Shown: positions 26,227 through 34,369 of the stretch, piece after piece
Position numbering within the stretch: position 1 is the first letter of the stretch
Layout of the letters: the number at the start of each line of letters is the position of its first letter
Assembly (NCBI GenBank): GCA_965249815.1
Contig: CBDFMV010000003.1
Location: 1,302,001-1,366,000, forward strand
DNA length: 64,000 nt
Direction: 5' to 3'
Source: JAJAZB01 sp965249815
GTDB taxonomy: Bacteria; Bacteroidota; Bacteroidia; Cytophagales; Spirosomataceae
The notes under the pieces: generated by a model
The model's input: only the letters and a program-made list of their open reading frames with translations
What the model was told of the DNA's origin: nothing
The model's database searches: none
Made by a program: the position numbers and the translations under genes

Positions 26227-27705
26227 TCAGAACGGGCGACGGATGCCGAGCTTCTTCATTTTCGATTCGAGTGTCGTCGGAATCAAGTCGAGCAGTTTGG
26301 CCGCGCCGTTTTCGCCGCTTACTTTCCAGTGCGTTTGCTCAAGTACGGACTGAATGTGCTGCCGCTCGCAGTCTTCGAGCGTGACCGGCTCCCCTTTTTT
26401 CGCCAGCGGGCCTTTCCGCGAAAGCCAGTCGCCGAGTTCGAGCCGGCGGCCCGGCGTGATGATGAGCGAGCGCTCCACGATGTTTTCGAGTTCGCGGATG
26501 TTGCCCGGCCAGTGGTAGGCCGTCAGCGCGTCGAGCACGGATTGCGGAATCGAGTCGATTTTTTTGCCAATGCCGGGGCCGTGCTTGTCGCAGAAATGCC
26601 GGACGAGCACCGGGATATCTTCTTTCCGCTCGCGCAGCGGCGGGCTGTGGATCGGAAACACGTTGAGCCGGTAGTACAAATCTTCCCGAAATTTTCCCGC
26701 TCCGATTTCCGCTTCAAGGTCGCGGTTGGTGGCGGCAATCACGCGCACGTTCACCTTCATCGTCCGGGTGCTGCCCACGCGCTCAAATTCGCCCTCCTGC
26801 AACACCCGGAGCAGTTTGGGTTGCAGGTCGGGCGGCATCTCACCGATTTCATCCAGGAAAATCGTCCCGCCGTCGGCCAGCTCGAAGCGGCCCACTTTTT
26901 GGGCCGTTGCGCCGGTGAAGGCCCCTTTTTCGTGCCCGAACAACTCACTTTCAATCAGCGAGGCAGGTAGGGCGGCGCAGTTGACTTTGACCAACGACCG
27001 GTTTTTGCGCGGACTCAGGTTGTGCACGGCCCGCGCCAGCAGTTCCTTGCCCGTGCCCGATTCGCCGGTAATCAGCACCGTCGCGCTGGTCGGGGCCACC
27101 TGCTCGACTTTGTTGAGCACCTGTTGGAACAGCCTGCTCTGGGTGACGATTTCGTCGAAATTGCTGGTCAGTTTGATTTCCTCGCGGAGGTACTGGTTTT
27201 CGGCGTGGAGTTGGTTTTTCAGGATTTGTACTTCCTCCAGCGCCTTCGTCAACGCCTCGGTGCGCTCGGCCACGCGCTGCTCCAACTGCTGATTCAGGCT
27301 CTGCAACTCCCGCTGTAACTTTCTGACCGTCAGGTGCGTGTTGATGCGCGAAAGCACCTCCTGCAACTGAAACGGCTTGGTGATGTAATCCACCGCACCC
27401 ATGTTGAAGCCGTTGACCTTGTCGATGGTTTCGGAAAGCGCGGTCATGAAAATGACCGGAATCTCCTGCGTGGCGGGGTCGTGCTTGAGGCGGCGGCAGG
27501 TTTCGAAGCCGTCCATGCCGGGCATCATCACATCGAGGAGCACGAGGTCGGGCATGGCGAATTTTATCTGCTCGATGGCGCTTTTGCCGTCGCGCTCCAC
27601 GAGCACCTTGTAGCCGCTGCGGCTGAGGGTTTCAAACAGCACGCTGATGTTGTTGGGCGTGTCGTCCACAATCAGGATGCTGGCAAGGGGGTGGTCGGTT
27701 TTCAT
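26227..27705 (-). CDS. Sigma-54-dependent response regulator (REC-AAA+-Fis)
   Basis: A 492-residue NtrC-type regulator. The receiver domain has phospho-acceptor Asp58 in LVLLDVMMPGMDG. A coiled coil spans about 130-180. The AAA+ domain has Walker A GESGTGKE (214-221), the sigma-54 contact loop GAFTGA (261-266) and a Walker B GGTIFLDEIGEMP. The Fis-type HTH at the end has LLDLIPTTLESKMKKLG. It activates RNA polymerase-sigma54 promoters when phosphorylated. It lies directly downstream of, and in the same direction as, a hybrid sensor kinase (27794-31684), its obvious partner. The target genes are not evident; I did not find a clear -24/-12 promoter. Confidence 0.93.
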   Translation of the reverse strand: MKTDHPLASILIVDDTPNNISVLFETLSRSGYKVLVERDGKSAIEQIKFAMPDLVLLDVMMPGMDGFETCRRLKHDPATQEIPVIFMTALSETIDKVNGFNMGAVDYITKPFQLQEVLSRINTHLTVRKLQRELQSLNQQLEQRVAERTEALTKALEEVQILKNQLHAENQYLREEIKLTSNFDEIVTQSRLFQQVLNKVEQVAPTSATVLITGESGTGKELLARAVHNLSPRKNRSLVKVNCAALPASLIESELFGHEKGAFTGATAQKVGRFELADGGTIFLDEIGEMPPDLQPKLLRVLQEGEFERVGSTRTMKVNVRVIAATNRDLEAEIGAGKFREDLYYRLNVFPIHSPPLRERKEDIPVLVRHFCDKHGPGIGKKIDSIPQSVLDALTAYHWPGNIRELENIVERSLIITPGRRLELGDWLSRKGPLAKKGEPVTLEDCERQHIQSVLEQTHWKVSGENGAAKLLDLIPTTLESKMKKLGIRRPF

Positions 27706-27803
27706 AGTCGGCAGTCGGCAGGTTGCAGTAGGCGGTGGGCAGTAGGCAGTAGGCAGGTGGCAGTTGAGACAGCCTGAATTTTCTGCCCACTGCCTACTGC
27801 AAA
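27706..27803. repeat. Heptamer (GGCAGTN) inverted repeat array C1
   Basis: A run of degenerate 7-bp units (ggcagta/ggcagtc/ggcaggt) from 27706 to about 27764, followed by an inverted arm ctgcccactgcctactgc at 27783-27800. The right arm contains the last codons and the TAG stop of the hybrid kinase gene (27794-27796, minus strand). Related arrays occur at 45935, 46375-46497 and 49124-49208. Confidence 0.85.
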
Positions 27804-30800
27804 CTATCCTTCAGGTATTCCCGAATCTTTTTCGTGTTGAATTCTTCGCAAAAATGCCGCAGTTCGGCCACGAACCCACCGTATTGCGGTCCGGCGCTTT
27901 CTACCTCGCGCAGCGCGTCGAGGATGCCCTGGATATCGCCCACCATCGCCAGTTCGTGCAGGTGCCGGAGTTGGTCGGGCGGCGGCAGTTGGGGCGCAAC
28001 TTCGGGTTCGGCGGCGGAACGATTCCCCGCCGAATCGGCGAGCGGTTCCGGCCCGGCATAGCGCCAGGTCAGGGCGAGGTGGTTGGCGATTTTCTTCAGC
28101 AGCAGGCCCAGGTCGATGGGTTTCGGCACAAAATCGTCGAAGCCCGCCTCGCGGCTGCGTTGCTGGTTTTGCTCGAACACGTCGGCGCTGAAGGCGATGA
28201 TTTTCACCGGAACCGGCGTTGGGTCGGCTTTCAGTTCGCGAATCGCCGCGAAGCCGTCGAGGTGGGGCATCACCAAATCCATCAGAATCAGGTCGGGGTG
28301 GGCGGCGCGGGCCAGCAGCAGGGCCTGCTGCCCGTCGGCGGCTTCGAGCAGGGTGAAGCCGAGCGGTTGGAGCAACCCCGCCAGCACGGAGCGGTTTTCG
28401 GCGTTGTCGTCCACGATCAAAATCCGTTTTCGTTCGCCCTCGTAGCCCGTGACGGCCCGCTGCAACGTGGGTTCGACCGCGCCCGCCACCTCGGTCAGCC
28501 GGAGTTGCACCGAAAACGTGCTGCCCATGCCCGGCGTACTTTCCACGCGCAGGGTGCCGCCCATCAGGGTCACGAGGTTGGAGGCAATGGCCAGCCCGAG
28601 GCCGGTGCCTTCGACAAACTGCCTCGGGTCGCGCACCTGGTGGAAGGGCAGAAAAATTTCCTGCAACCGCTCTGGCGCGATGCCGAGGCCGGTGTCTTCG
28701 ACGTAAAAATAAAGGTTAAACTCGCCCGGAGGTTCTTCCTGGCTCGCCACGCGGAAGGTTACGCCCCCCGTTTCGGTGAATTTCACCGCGTTGCCGAGCA
28801 GGTTGTTGAGCACCTGCGTGAGGCGTTTTTCGTCCCCCAGCACCACGGCGGGCAGGCGCGAGGGCGGCTGGTAAACGAAACCCAGCCCCTTTTCCGCTGC
28901 CCGCACCCGGAACACGTTCGCCAGGTTGGTCAGCAGGTCGGGCAGGTTGAGCGGAGCCACGTGAATGTCGAAGCGCTGGGCCTCGATTTTGGCAATGTCG
29001 AGCACTTCGTTGATGAGCGTCAGCAGGTGTTCGCCGCTTTTGCGGATCACGCTCACGCCCTTTGTCTGGGCTTCGGTCAGGGCTGGATCGCGGAGCAGGA
29101 TTTGGGCAAAACCCAGGATGCCGTTGAGCGGCGTGCGCAGTTCGTGGCTCATGTTGGCCAGAAATTCGCTCTTGGCCCGGTTGGCCGTTTCGGCCACGTC
29201 TTTGGCCTGGCGCAGGCTCACGGCCTGTTCCTGGAGTTCTTCTTTTTGCCGGACCACCTGCGTCGTGCGGGCTTTCACCAAATTCTCCAGTTTTTCCTTT
29301 TCGGCGCTCAACTGCCGGGTTTTGGCGCGAATCAGGGCGACGATGCCCCCCGCCGCCAGCAGCGCGTAGGCGGCGTAGGCCCAAGCTGTGCCGTACCAGG
29401 GCGGGCGAATGCGGAACGAGTACGTAGCCTCGGTGCTGAGCTGGCGGTAGGCGTTGCGCGCCCGGACGTGGAACGTGTACGCGCCCGGCGGCAGGTTGTT
29501 GTACTCTTTTTTGGTTTCCCGCGTCCAGCGCGACCACTCGGCATCGTCATTCATCAGGTCGTGGCCGGCGAGTTTGTACTGAAATTCGCTGCCGCCTTCG
29601 CCGAGGTAGCTCGGGGCGGCGTAGCCAAACGACAGCGCGCGGTCGGCGTAGGCCAGCTCGACGGGGGCTTGTTTCTCGCCCGGCGTACCGCCAAAAAGCA
29701 GCGAGTCGGTCACCATCAGCCGCACCTCGCGCACCAGCGCCGGGAACGGCGGGTGCGTGGCCATGCGGGTGCCGTCGTAGCGAAAAAGCCCTTCGTCGGT
29801 GCCAATCCAGGTGATGCCGGTGGGTTCGGGCAGCACCGCGAACCCGCCCCGCTGGATGGCGCTCAGGCTCAGGCTGTCCCAGTCGGCGCGGCCGTCGGGC
29901 TGCCGGCGAAGGACGCCGGGCGGGTTGGAAAACCAGTAGTTCTTCGCGGAATCTTCGGCAAAATACGGGGAGCCGGTGGCCAGGATGCTCCGGCCCGGTT
30001 CTGCCGTTTCCACGAACCGGTCGGCAGCGGGCTGGTAGCGGTAAAAAGCATTTTTCGACGAAAAAACCGGTCCGCTGGCCGTGGGGAACACGTAGTTCCA
30101 CTCCAGTTGCCGGATGCCCTTCTCCCGGCCGTATTTTCGGAACGGCGCGTCGGGCTGGAAGCCCTTCGAGAAATCGATGCGGTAAAAACCCTCCTGGTGC
30201 GTGCCCACCCACACCGTGCCGTCGGCGGCTTCCACCAGCGACCAGCATTCGACTTCGAGGTTCTTCATTCGCCCCAGACTGCGCCAGGTCGTTCCCTCGC
30301 GCCGGTAAAGTTGCACCCCGTTGAAGAGCGCGGCAATGAGCACATTCGGGTCGCGCCGGGGGCGGAGCAGCGCGTAGGCGCTTTCGCGGTGGGTGGGCAA
30401 AAGCTGAGCGATGCGGTCGTCGCGGAGGCGGAAAATTCCTTCGGTCGTGCCCGCGAAGAGTTCGTCGCCAACCGAAAGCACGTCCCAGCAGGGCGATTCG
30501 GTGCCAGCTACGGCTTCGAACCGGTGCAGTTGGGCATCCCAGGCGTAAAGGCCCAGGCCCGTGCCGAGGTACAACCGGCCCCGGTGCCGGGCAATTTTCC
30601 AGACCGTCGATTTTACGTTCTGGCTGGCGTCGAAGCGCGAGATTGGCAGGTTGATTTCAATTTTGGAAAGTCCGCTGTTCAGCCCCGCCCAGAGCGACTG
30701 CTGGTTGTCGAGAAAAAGGCACAGCGCGACGTTGCGGCGCAGGCCGGTGCTTTCGTCGAGGCGCAGCGTAACCCGCCCGTCGGCGTCGAACAGGCGGATG

Positions 30801-31684
30801 CCGTTCCGCGAACTCGCCACGGCGTAGCGGTAGGGGTGGGCCGAGTCTACGGGCACCTGAATGGCCTGAAAAATCTGGTTCTGGCGAATCCAGTCGTCGG
30901 CCCCGGTGCGCAGCGGCACCACGCTGGCCCCGGTTGCCGCCCAGCCCGGATGCAGAAACGGCGCGTCGTACACGAACAGACCCTGGTCGTAGGTCACCAC
31001 CAGAATCCGGTCGTTGGGGTAGGGCAGCATGGCGTGAACGCGCACGTTGGCAAACCGCTCGCCGCCCGGCACCAGTTCAAAGGTTTCGCGGTGGCCGCGC
31101 CGCACGAGCCGCAACAGCCCGATGCCCTCCTTGCGCACGAACAGCGAGTTTCTGACAAAATTTCCCTGGTGAAACGTGCCGTTCACCGCCCAGCTTTTCA
31201 GCGGTTCGCCCGCCCGGTAGCGGTAAATTTTCCCGAACGTGCAAAAATAAACGCCCTCCGGCGCGCAAAACAGCCGCCAGACTGTCTGGATGGGCCGCTC
31301 GGTGGCGGGCAACTGATCACTGAGCGACACGTATTGCATCTGGCCCGTGGCGTCGGGGCGCAGAAAGCCGAAATTGTTGTGCGTGCCAACGTACATCACG
31401 CCCCGCTGATCACGCCCCAGCGCCCGCACGGTAATGCCGGGGATGGCGCGGAACCGCCAGGTGCTGCCGTCGTACTCGAGCAGGCCGTTCTGGTTGCCCA
31501 CGTAAATAATGCCGCGCGCATCCTGGGCGATGACCCGGTTTTCGGGGTGGGCCTTGTAGTCTTTGGGCGAAAAATTCTGGATGAATGGCACCCCGGCACC
31601 CTGGGCGCGACAGGCTCCCGTGGCGAGAACGCCACCGAAAATGAGCAACAGCAGCGACCGAACAGGGTGGAACATAAAAGGCAT
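27794..31684 (-). CDS. Hybrid two-component sensor kinase with periplasmic propeller
   Basis: A 1296-residue protein. A signal peptide (SLLLLIFGGVLATGACRAQ) precedes two beta-propeller-like sensor regions (about 30-680) with repeated G-I-Y-V-G-T units, then a Y_Y_Y-type domain (about 690-755). A single membrane segment lies near 765-785. HisKA follows with phospho-His in FLANMSHELRTPLNG (about 846), then a HATPase domain and a receiver with Asp in LILMDLVMPHLDG (about 1133). The last ~75 residues (LHELAMVGDIQGILDAL and onward) are helical, resemble tails of cyanobacterial hybrid kinases and lack an HPt His motif. Relatives sense polysaccharide fragments in the periplasm. It is followed by a sigma-54 response regulator. 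An alternative start is Met at 31675. Confidence 0.92.
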   Translation of the reverse strand: MPFMFHPVRSLLLLIFGGVLATGACRAQGAGVPFIQNFSPKDYKAHPENRVIAQDARGIIYVGNQNGLLEYDGSTWRFRAIPGITVRALGRDQRGVMYVGTHNNFGFLRPDATGQMQYVSLSDQLPATERPIQTVWRLFCAPEGVYFCTFGKIYRYRAGEPLKSWAVNGTFHQGNFVRNSLFVRKEGIGLLRLVRRGHRETFELVPGGERFANVRVHAMLPYPNDRILVVTYDQGLFVYDAPFLHPGWAATGASVVPLRTGADDWIRQNQIFQAIQVPVDSAHPYRYAVASSRNGIRLFDADGRVTLRLDESTGLRRNVALCLFLDNQQSLWAGLNSGLSKIEINLPISRFDASQNVKSTVWKIARHRGRLYLGTGLGLYAWDAQLHRFEAVAGTESPCWDVLSVGDELFAGTTEGIFRLRDDRIAQLLPTHRESAYALLRPRRDPNVLIAALFNGVQLYRREGTTWRSLGRMKNLEVECWSLVEAADGTVWVGTHQEGFYRIDFSKGFQPDAPFRKYGREKGIRQLEWNYVFPTASGPVFSSKNAFYRYQPAADRFVETAEPGRSILATGSPYFAEDSAKNYWFSNPPGVLRRQPDGRADWDSLSLSAIQRGGFAVLPEPTGITWIGTDEGLFRYDGTRMATHPPFPALVREVRLMVTDSLLFGGTPGEKQAPVELAYADRALSFGYAAPSYLGEGGSEFQYKLAGHDLMNDDAEWSRWTRETKKEYNNLPPGAYTFHVRARNAYRQLSTEATYSFRIRPPWYGTAWAYAAYALLAAGGIVALIRAKTRQLSAEKEKLENLVKARTTQVVRQKEELQEQAVSLRQAKDVAETANRAKSEFLANMSHELRTPLNGILGFAQILLRDPALTEAQTKGVSVIRKSGEHLLTLINEVLDIAKIEAQRFDIHVAPLNLPDLLTNLANVFRVRAAEKGLGFVYQPPSRLPAVVLGDEKRLTQVLNNLLGNAVKFTETGGVTFRVASQEEPPGEFNLYFYVEDTGLGIAPERLQEIFLPFHQVRDPRQFVEGTGLGLAIASNLVTLMGGTLRVESTPGMGSTFSVQLRLTEVAGAVEPTLQRAVTGYEGERKRILIVDDNAENRSVLAGLLQPLGFTLLEAADGQQALLLARAAHPDLILMDLVMPHLDGFAAIRELKADPTPVPVKIIAFSADVFEQNQQRSREAGFDDFVPKPIDLGLLLKKIANHLALTWRYAGPEPLADSAGNRSAAEPEVAPQLPPPDQLRHLHELAMVGDIQGILDALREVESAGPQYGGFVAELRHFCEEFNTKKIREYLKDSLQ

Positions 31685-31853
31685 TGGCCGGAAAACGAAA
31701 AAAGTAAATCGCCGCCGGACAAGTTTTTCGGTCTTTGGCTACGACGTGTCTGGTCAAGAGTCGTTCCGGCGCTGAAAGAGGCCGAAAAGGCGGGATAGAT
31801 GGCTTGAATGGCCACCGATGGGCCTCGTTTGCTTCGAATCGCGCCAGCAGGAC

Positions 31854-31888
31854 TCCCGGTATTTCGTACGATTTACGAAATACCGGGA
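31854..31888. repeat. 15-bp inverted repeat upstream of the sensor kinase gene
   Basis: Perfect arms 31854-31868 and 31874-31888 (core ggtatttcgta/tacgaaatacc) around a 5-nt loop. It lies about 170 bp upstream of the kinase start. Operator, terminator remnant or small palindromic element are all possible. Confidence 0.7.
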
Positions 31889-31977
31889 AAACTTCCTTCG
31901 TGCTTCTGGCCTGTAACTCCCTGGTTTCGCCAATTCCCACCCGCAAGGCCGCCTTTTAAGTGCATTCGGATGTGACA

Positions 31978-32010
31978 AAACCTAACAGGTCTTCAAGACC
32001 TGTTAGGTTT
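31978..32010. repeat. 16-bp inverted repeat preceding the DinB-like pseudogene
   Basis: Perfect arms 31978-31993 and 31995-32010 (core cctaacaggtctt/aagacctgttagg) with a single-base loop. Palindromes with this CCTAACAGG-type core are, to my knowledge, common intergenic elements in Bacteroidota. The pseudogene's recognisable reading frame begins within 5-10 bp of the right arm, so insertion here may have removed the original start. Confidence 0.8.
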
Positions 32011-32014
32011 ACAC

Positions 32015-32501
32015 TTGGTGCAGTTGGTCGCTCTCGTCGAACGCCTCACACCCGAGGGATACACCCGACCGCTGGCGCTGCTTTCGCACAACACCCTCAG
32101 CATGCACCCTGCGGCACATCCTGGAATTTTACGACCTGGCGCTGCTGGGCTACGAGCGCGGTCGCCTCAACTACGACCGCCGCGAGCGAGACCGTTCGCT
32201 TGAAACTGACCCGCACCGCAGGGGCAGCCTTGGCCAAACTTCGGGCGCTGTCGGTGCGAATAGCGCGTGCGGGCAGAACCACGACGTGTTTCTGGAGGAT
32301 TCGTACGCCGTCGGTGGCGCACCCGACGTGGCCATTCCGTCGTTGTTTTACCGCGAATTGCTGTACAACATCGAGCACGCGGTTCACCACATGGCCATCC
32401 TCCGCATCGCGCTGGAGGCCGATTTTCCGCACGTCCCGCTTGCCGAACACTCCGGCGTGGCGTACTCGACGGTGCAGCACCGGAACCAGGCGACCAACTG
32501 A
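32015..32501 (+). pseudogene. DinB-family-like protein gene, frameshifted
   Basis: The translation resembles a DinB-like four-helix protein, but only when three reading frames are combined. LVALVERLTPEGYTRPLALL is followed, after a +1 shift near 32108, by HILEFYDLALLGYERGRLNY. A second shift at about 32205-32225 leads to AGAALAKLRALSVRIARAG. A third shift near 32271 leads to NHDVFLEDSYAVGG and FYRELLYNIEHAVHHMAILR, ending in AYSTVQHRN. Conserved metal-site-like His (IEHAVHHM) are retained. All shifts are next to short G/C runs, so sequencing error is a possible cause. Neighbouring genes are intact, which favours real decay. A palindrome directly precedes the fragment. Confidence 0.72.
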
Positions 32502-32740
32502 AAAACGCACGACGTTTCGGCGGGCCGATAAAAAGCAGCACGTTTGGCTGGGTGCTGTTTTTTCGCTGTTCCCCGGCTTCGCCGATTGATCAGGAATCTC
32601 CCGGAGTTTCAGGAAAAATGAGCAGAAACACGCGACCCAAAGAAACGATAAGATGCTGAAAATCAATTAACTACTTTAGAAAACGCCCTGGGAACTGGTT
32701 TTGAAGAAAGAAGGACACACCAGTCCAATTTTTCAAACCC

Positions 32741-33691
32741 ATGAAATCAGCTTCCGTTTCCCAACTCCGCACCCGCCCGGCGTTTCGCGCCTACCACCGC
32801 CTGAAGCAGGTCCTGCTGTCGGGCCTCTTTTCGGTGTTTGCCGTCTCGCTGTCGCCCGCCCAGCAATTGCTTAACCTCAACGCCGACGGTGTGATTCTGG
32901 ACGGCTACGACCCCGTGGCGTTTTTCACCGACAACAAGCCGGTCAAGGGCAGCGCCGATTTCCAGACCACCCACAACGGGGCGATTTACTACTTCGCTTC
33001 GGCTGACCACAAGGCCCTGTTCGAGGCCGAACCGAAAAAATACGAGCCGCAGTTTGGGGCTTTCTGCGCCTACGCCGTCAGTCTGGGCCGGACGGCACCC
33101 ATCGACGTCAGCACGTTCAGCATCGTGAATGGCCGCCTCGTGCTTCAGCACAACCAGAAAGCCGTCAACGGCTGGAACATGGACGTGCCCGGCAACCTCG
33201 CTTTGGCCGACACGTACTGGCCTGCGGTGGTGCGTAACCACGGGCAGCAAATCCGCACCGCCGGGGAAGCCAAATTTCTCGACAACGTGAACGGCACGGG
33301 CGTGATCCTCGACGGCTACGATCCGGTGGGGTATTTCACCGATAAAAAAGCCGTGAAGGGCAGCGCCGACTTCGAGTCGCGCTACGAAGGGGCCACGTAC
33401 TACTTCGCTTCGGCTGACCACAAAGCGCTTTTCGACGCCAACCCCGATCAGTACAAACCCCAGTACGGCGGCTACTGCGCCTACGCTGTCAGCGTGGGCA
33501 AACTCCGGCCGGTGGACGTGAACATCTTCCAGTTCGTGGACGGCCGCCTGCTGCTTCAGCACACCCAGGAAGCCTACGATCTGTTCAACAAAGACGCGGC
33601 GGGCAGCACCCGGAAAGCCGACCAGCAATGGCCAAATCTGGTGAAAAAACGCGCCGGGAAACAAAAAGGCTTTGACGAACCGGCGAAGTAA
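32741..33691 (+). CDS. Exported protein with two tandem YHS-like domains
   Basis: A 316-residue protein with an N-terminal signal-like segment ending near SLSPAQQ. Two homologous repeats follow. Repeat 1 (about 45-160) has VILDGYDPVAFFTDNKPVKG and YYFASADHKALFEAEP with FGAFCAYAVSLG. Repeat 2 (about 185-300) has VILDGYDPVGYFTDKKAVKG and YYFASADHKALFDANP with YGGYCAYAVSVG. Single-domain YHS proteins are small, possibly metal-related, exported proteins. Here the domain has been duplicated within one gene and both copies keep the Cys of the CAYAVS core. It stands alone in its direction, about 240 bp after a pseudogene, with the GlcG-like gene 96 bp downstream. Function unknown. Confidence 0.8.
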   Translation: MKSASVSQLRTRPAFRAYHRLKQVLLSGLFSVFAVSLSPAQQLLNLNADGVILDGYDPVAFFTDNKPVKGSADFQTTHNGAIYYFASADHKALFEAEPKKYEPQFGAFCAYAVSLGRTAPIDVSTFSIVNGRLVLQHNQKAVNGWNMDVPGNLALADTYWPAVVRNHGQQIRTAGEAKFLDNVNGTGVILDGYDPVGYFTDKKAVKGSADFESRYEGATYYFASADHKALFDANPDQYKPQYGGYCAYAVSVGKLRPVDVNIFQFVDGRLLLQHTQEAYDLFNKDAAGSTRKADQQWPNLVKKRAGKQKGFDEPAK

Positions 33692-33701
33692 TTAACCGGC
33701 A

Positions 33702-33759
33702 GCAAGCCGTTGGCAGCGAATACAACGCCGCCCTGTCAACGGCCCACGGCTTACTGCCT
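33702..33759. repeat. Imperfect inverted repeat after the tandem-YHS gene
   Basis: Arms ggcagcaagccgttgg (from about 33702) and caacggcccacggcttactgcc (ending about 33759) form an imperfect hairpin. They share the ggcagtaag word with the heptamer arrays. It could act as a terminator between the YHS gene and the GlcG-like gene. Confidence 0.5.
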
Positions 33760-33786
33760 GCTTAAACCATTCAACTGCCAACTCCC

Positions 33787-34263
33787 ATGAAATCCCTTTT
33801 CTATCTCCTCCTTTTCGCCCTCCTCGTGCTGGGCGAAACCGTCCGGGCGCAGGTCACGACGGCCAAAATCCTGACCCTCGACGCGGCCAAGAAAATCGCC
33901 GCCGATGCCCGGCAATTTGCCCTGACCAACAAAGCCCCCGGCGGTTCCATTGCCATCGTGGACGCGGGCGGCGAACTGATTTACCTCGAACGCCTCGACA
34001 ACACCTTCGCCTCCTCAGCCCTGATTGCTTACGATAAGGCCCACACGGCGGCGATGTTCCGCGCCCCGACCCGCAAGCTCGAAGAATCCATCGTCGGGGG
34101 CCGCACGCCGCTGATTACCGTTGGCTACACCATGCTCATCGGTGGTGTGCCGATCACCCACGAGGGGGCCGTTATTGGTGCCGTGGGCGTAAGCGGCTCG
34201 GCCAGCGCCCAGCAGGACGAAGAAATCGCCCTCGCCGGGGCAAAGGCGAAGTTTGCGCAGTAA
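33787..34263 (+). CDS. Exported GlcG/HbpS-family protein
   Basis: A 158-residue protein with a signal peptide ending near ETVRAQ. The rest is the PF03928 (GlcG/HbpS) fold: LDAAKKIAADARQFA, GGSIAIVDAGGELIYLERLD, AYDKAHTAAMFRAPT and GAVIGAVGVSGSASAQQDEE. HbpS-type members bind heme or are linked to cobalamin and glycolate genes; many have no known function. The short gap to the next gene (SMP-30 lactonase) and shared direction suggest they are expressed together. The heme-binding Thr/His of HbpS cannot be confirmed by eye. Confidence 0.82.
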   Translation: MKSLFYLLLFALLVLGETVRAQVTTAKILTLDAAKKIAADARQFALTNKAPGGSIAIVDAGGELIYLERLDNTFASSALIAYDKAHTAAMFRAPTRKLEESIVGGRTPLITVGYTMLIGGVPITHEGAVIGAVGVSGSASAQQDEEIALAGAKAKFAQ

Positions 34264-34369
34264 AATTTTTCTGAACCGTACCGACGCGGAGGTTTCGCAT
34301 TGGGCGCACGAGTTTGTCCGGGCCCTCTGCCTACCCTCCGCGTCTCGGCGGTCAACTAATTTCCCAGCC

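Larger units (their letters stand above)
31685..32014. other. 330-bp gap with two hairpins upstream of the kinase gene
   Basis: No credible gene here. The gap holds the promoter region of the minus-strand kinase and two unrelated inverted repeats (31854-31888 and 31978-32010), the second touching the DinB-like pseudogene. Confidence 0.6.

Noticed and set aside
27706..27803. Possible CRISPR array in the heptamer repeats
   Set aside because: Units are only 7 bp, contiguous and degenerate, with no unique spacers and no cas genes nearby.
27794..28020. HPt domain at the C-terminus of the hybrid kinase
   Set aside because: The tail is helical but has no His-x-Leu-Lys-Gly-type phosphotransfer motif. 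It resembles the short tail seen in cyanobacterial hybrid kinases.
27764..31798. Very long plus-strand open frame (1344 codons) opposite the hybrid kinase
   Set aside because: It is the antisense shadow of the kinase gene. Its translation is rich in Arg, Ala, Gly and His without recognisable domains, while the minus-strand frame has full HisKA, HATPase and receiver motifs.
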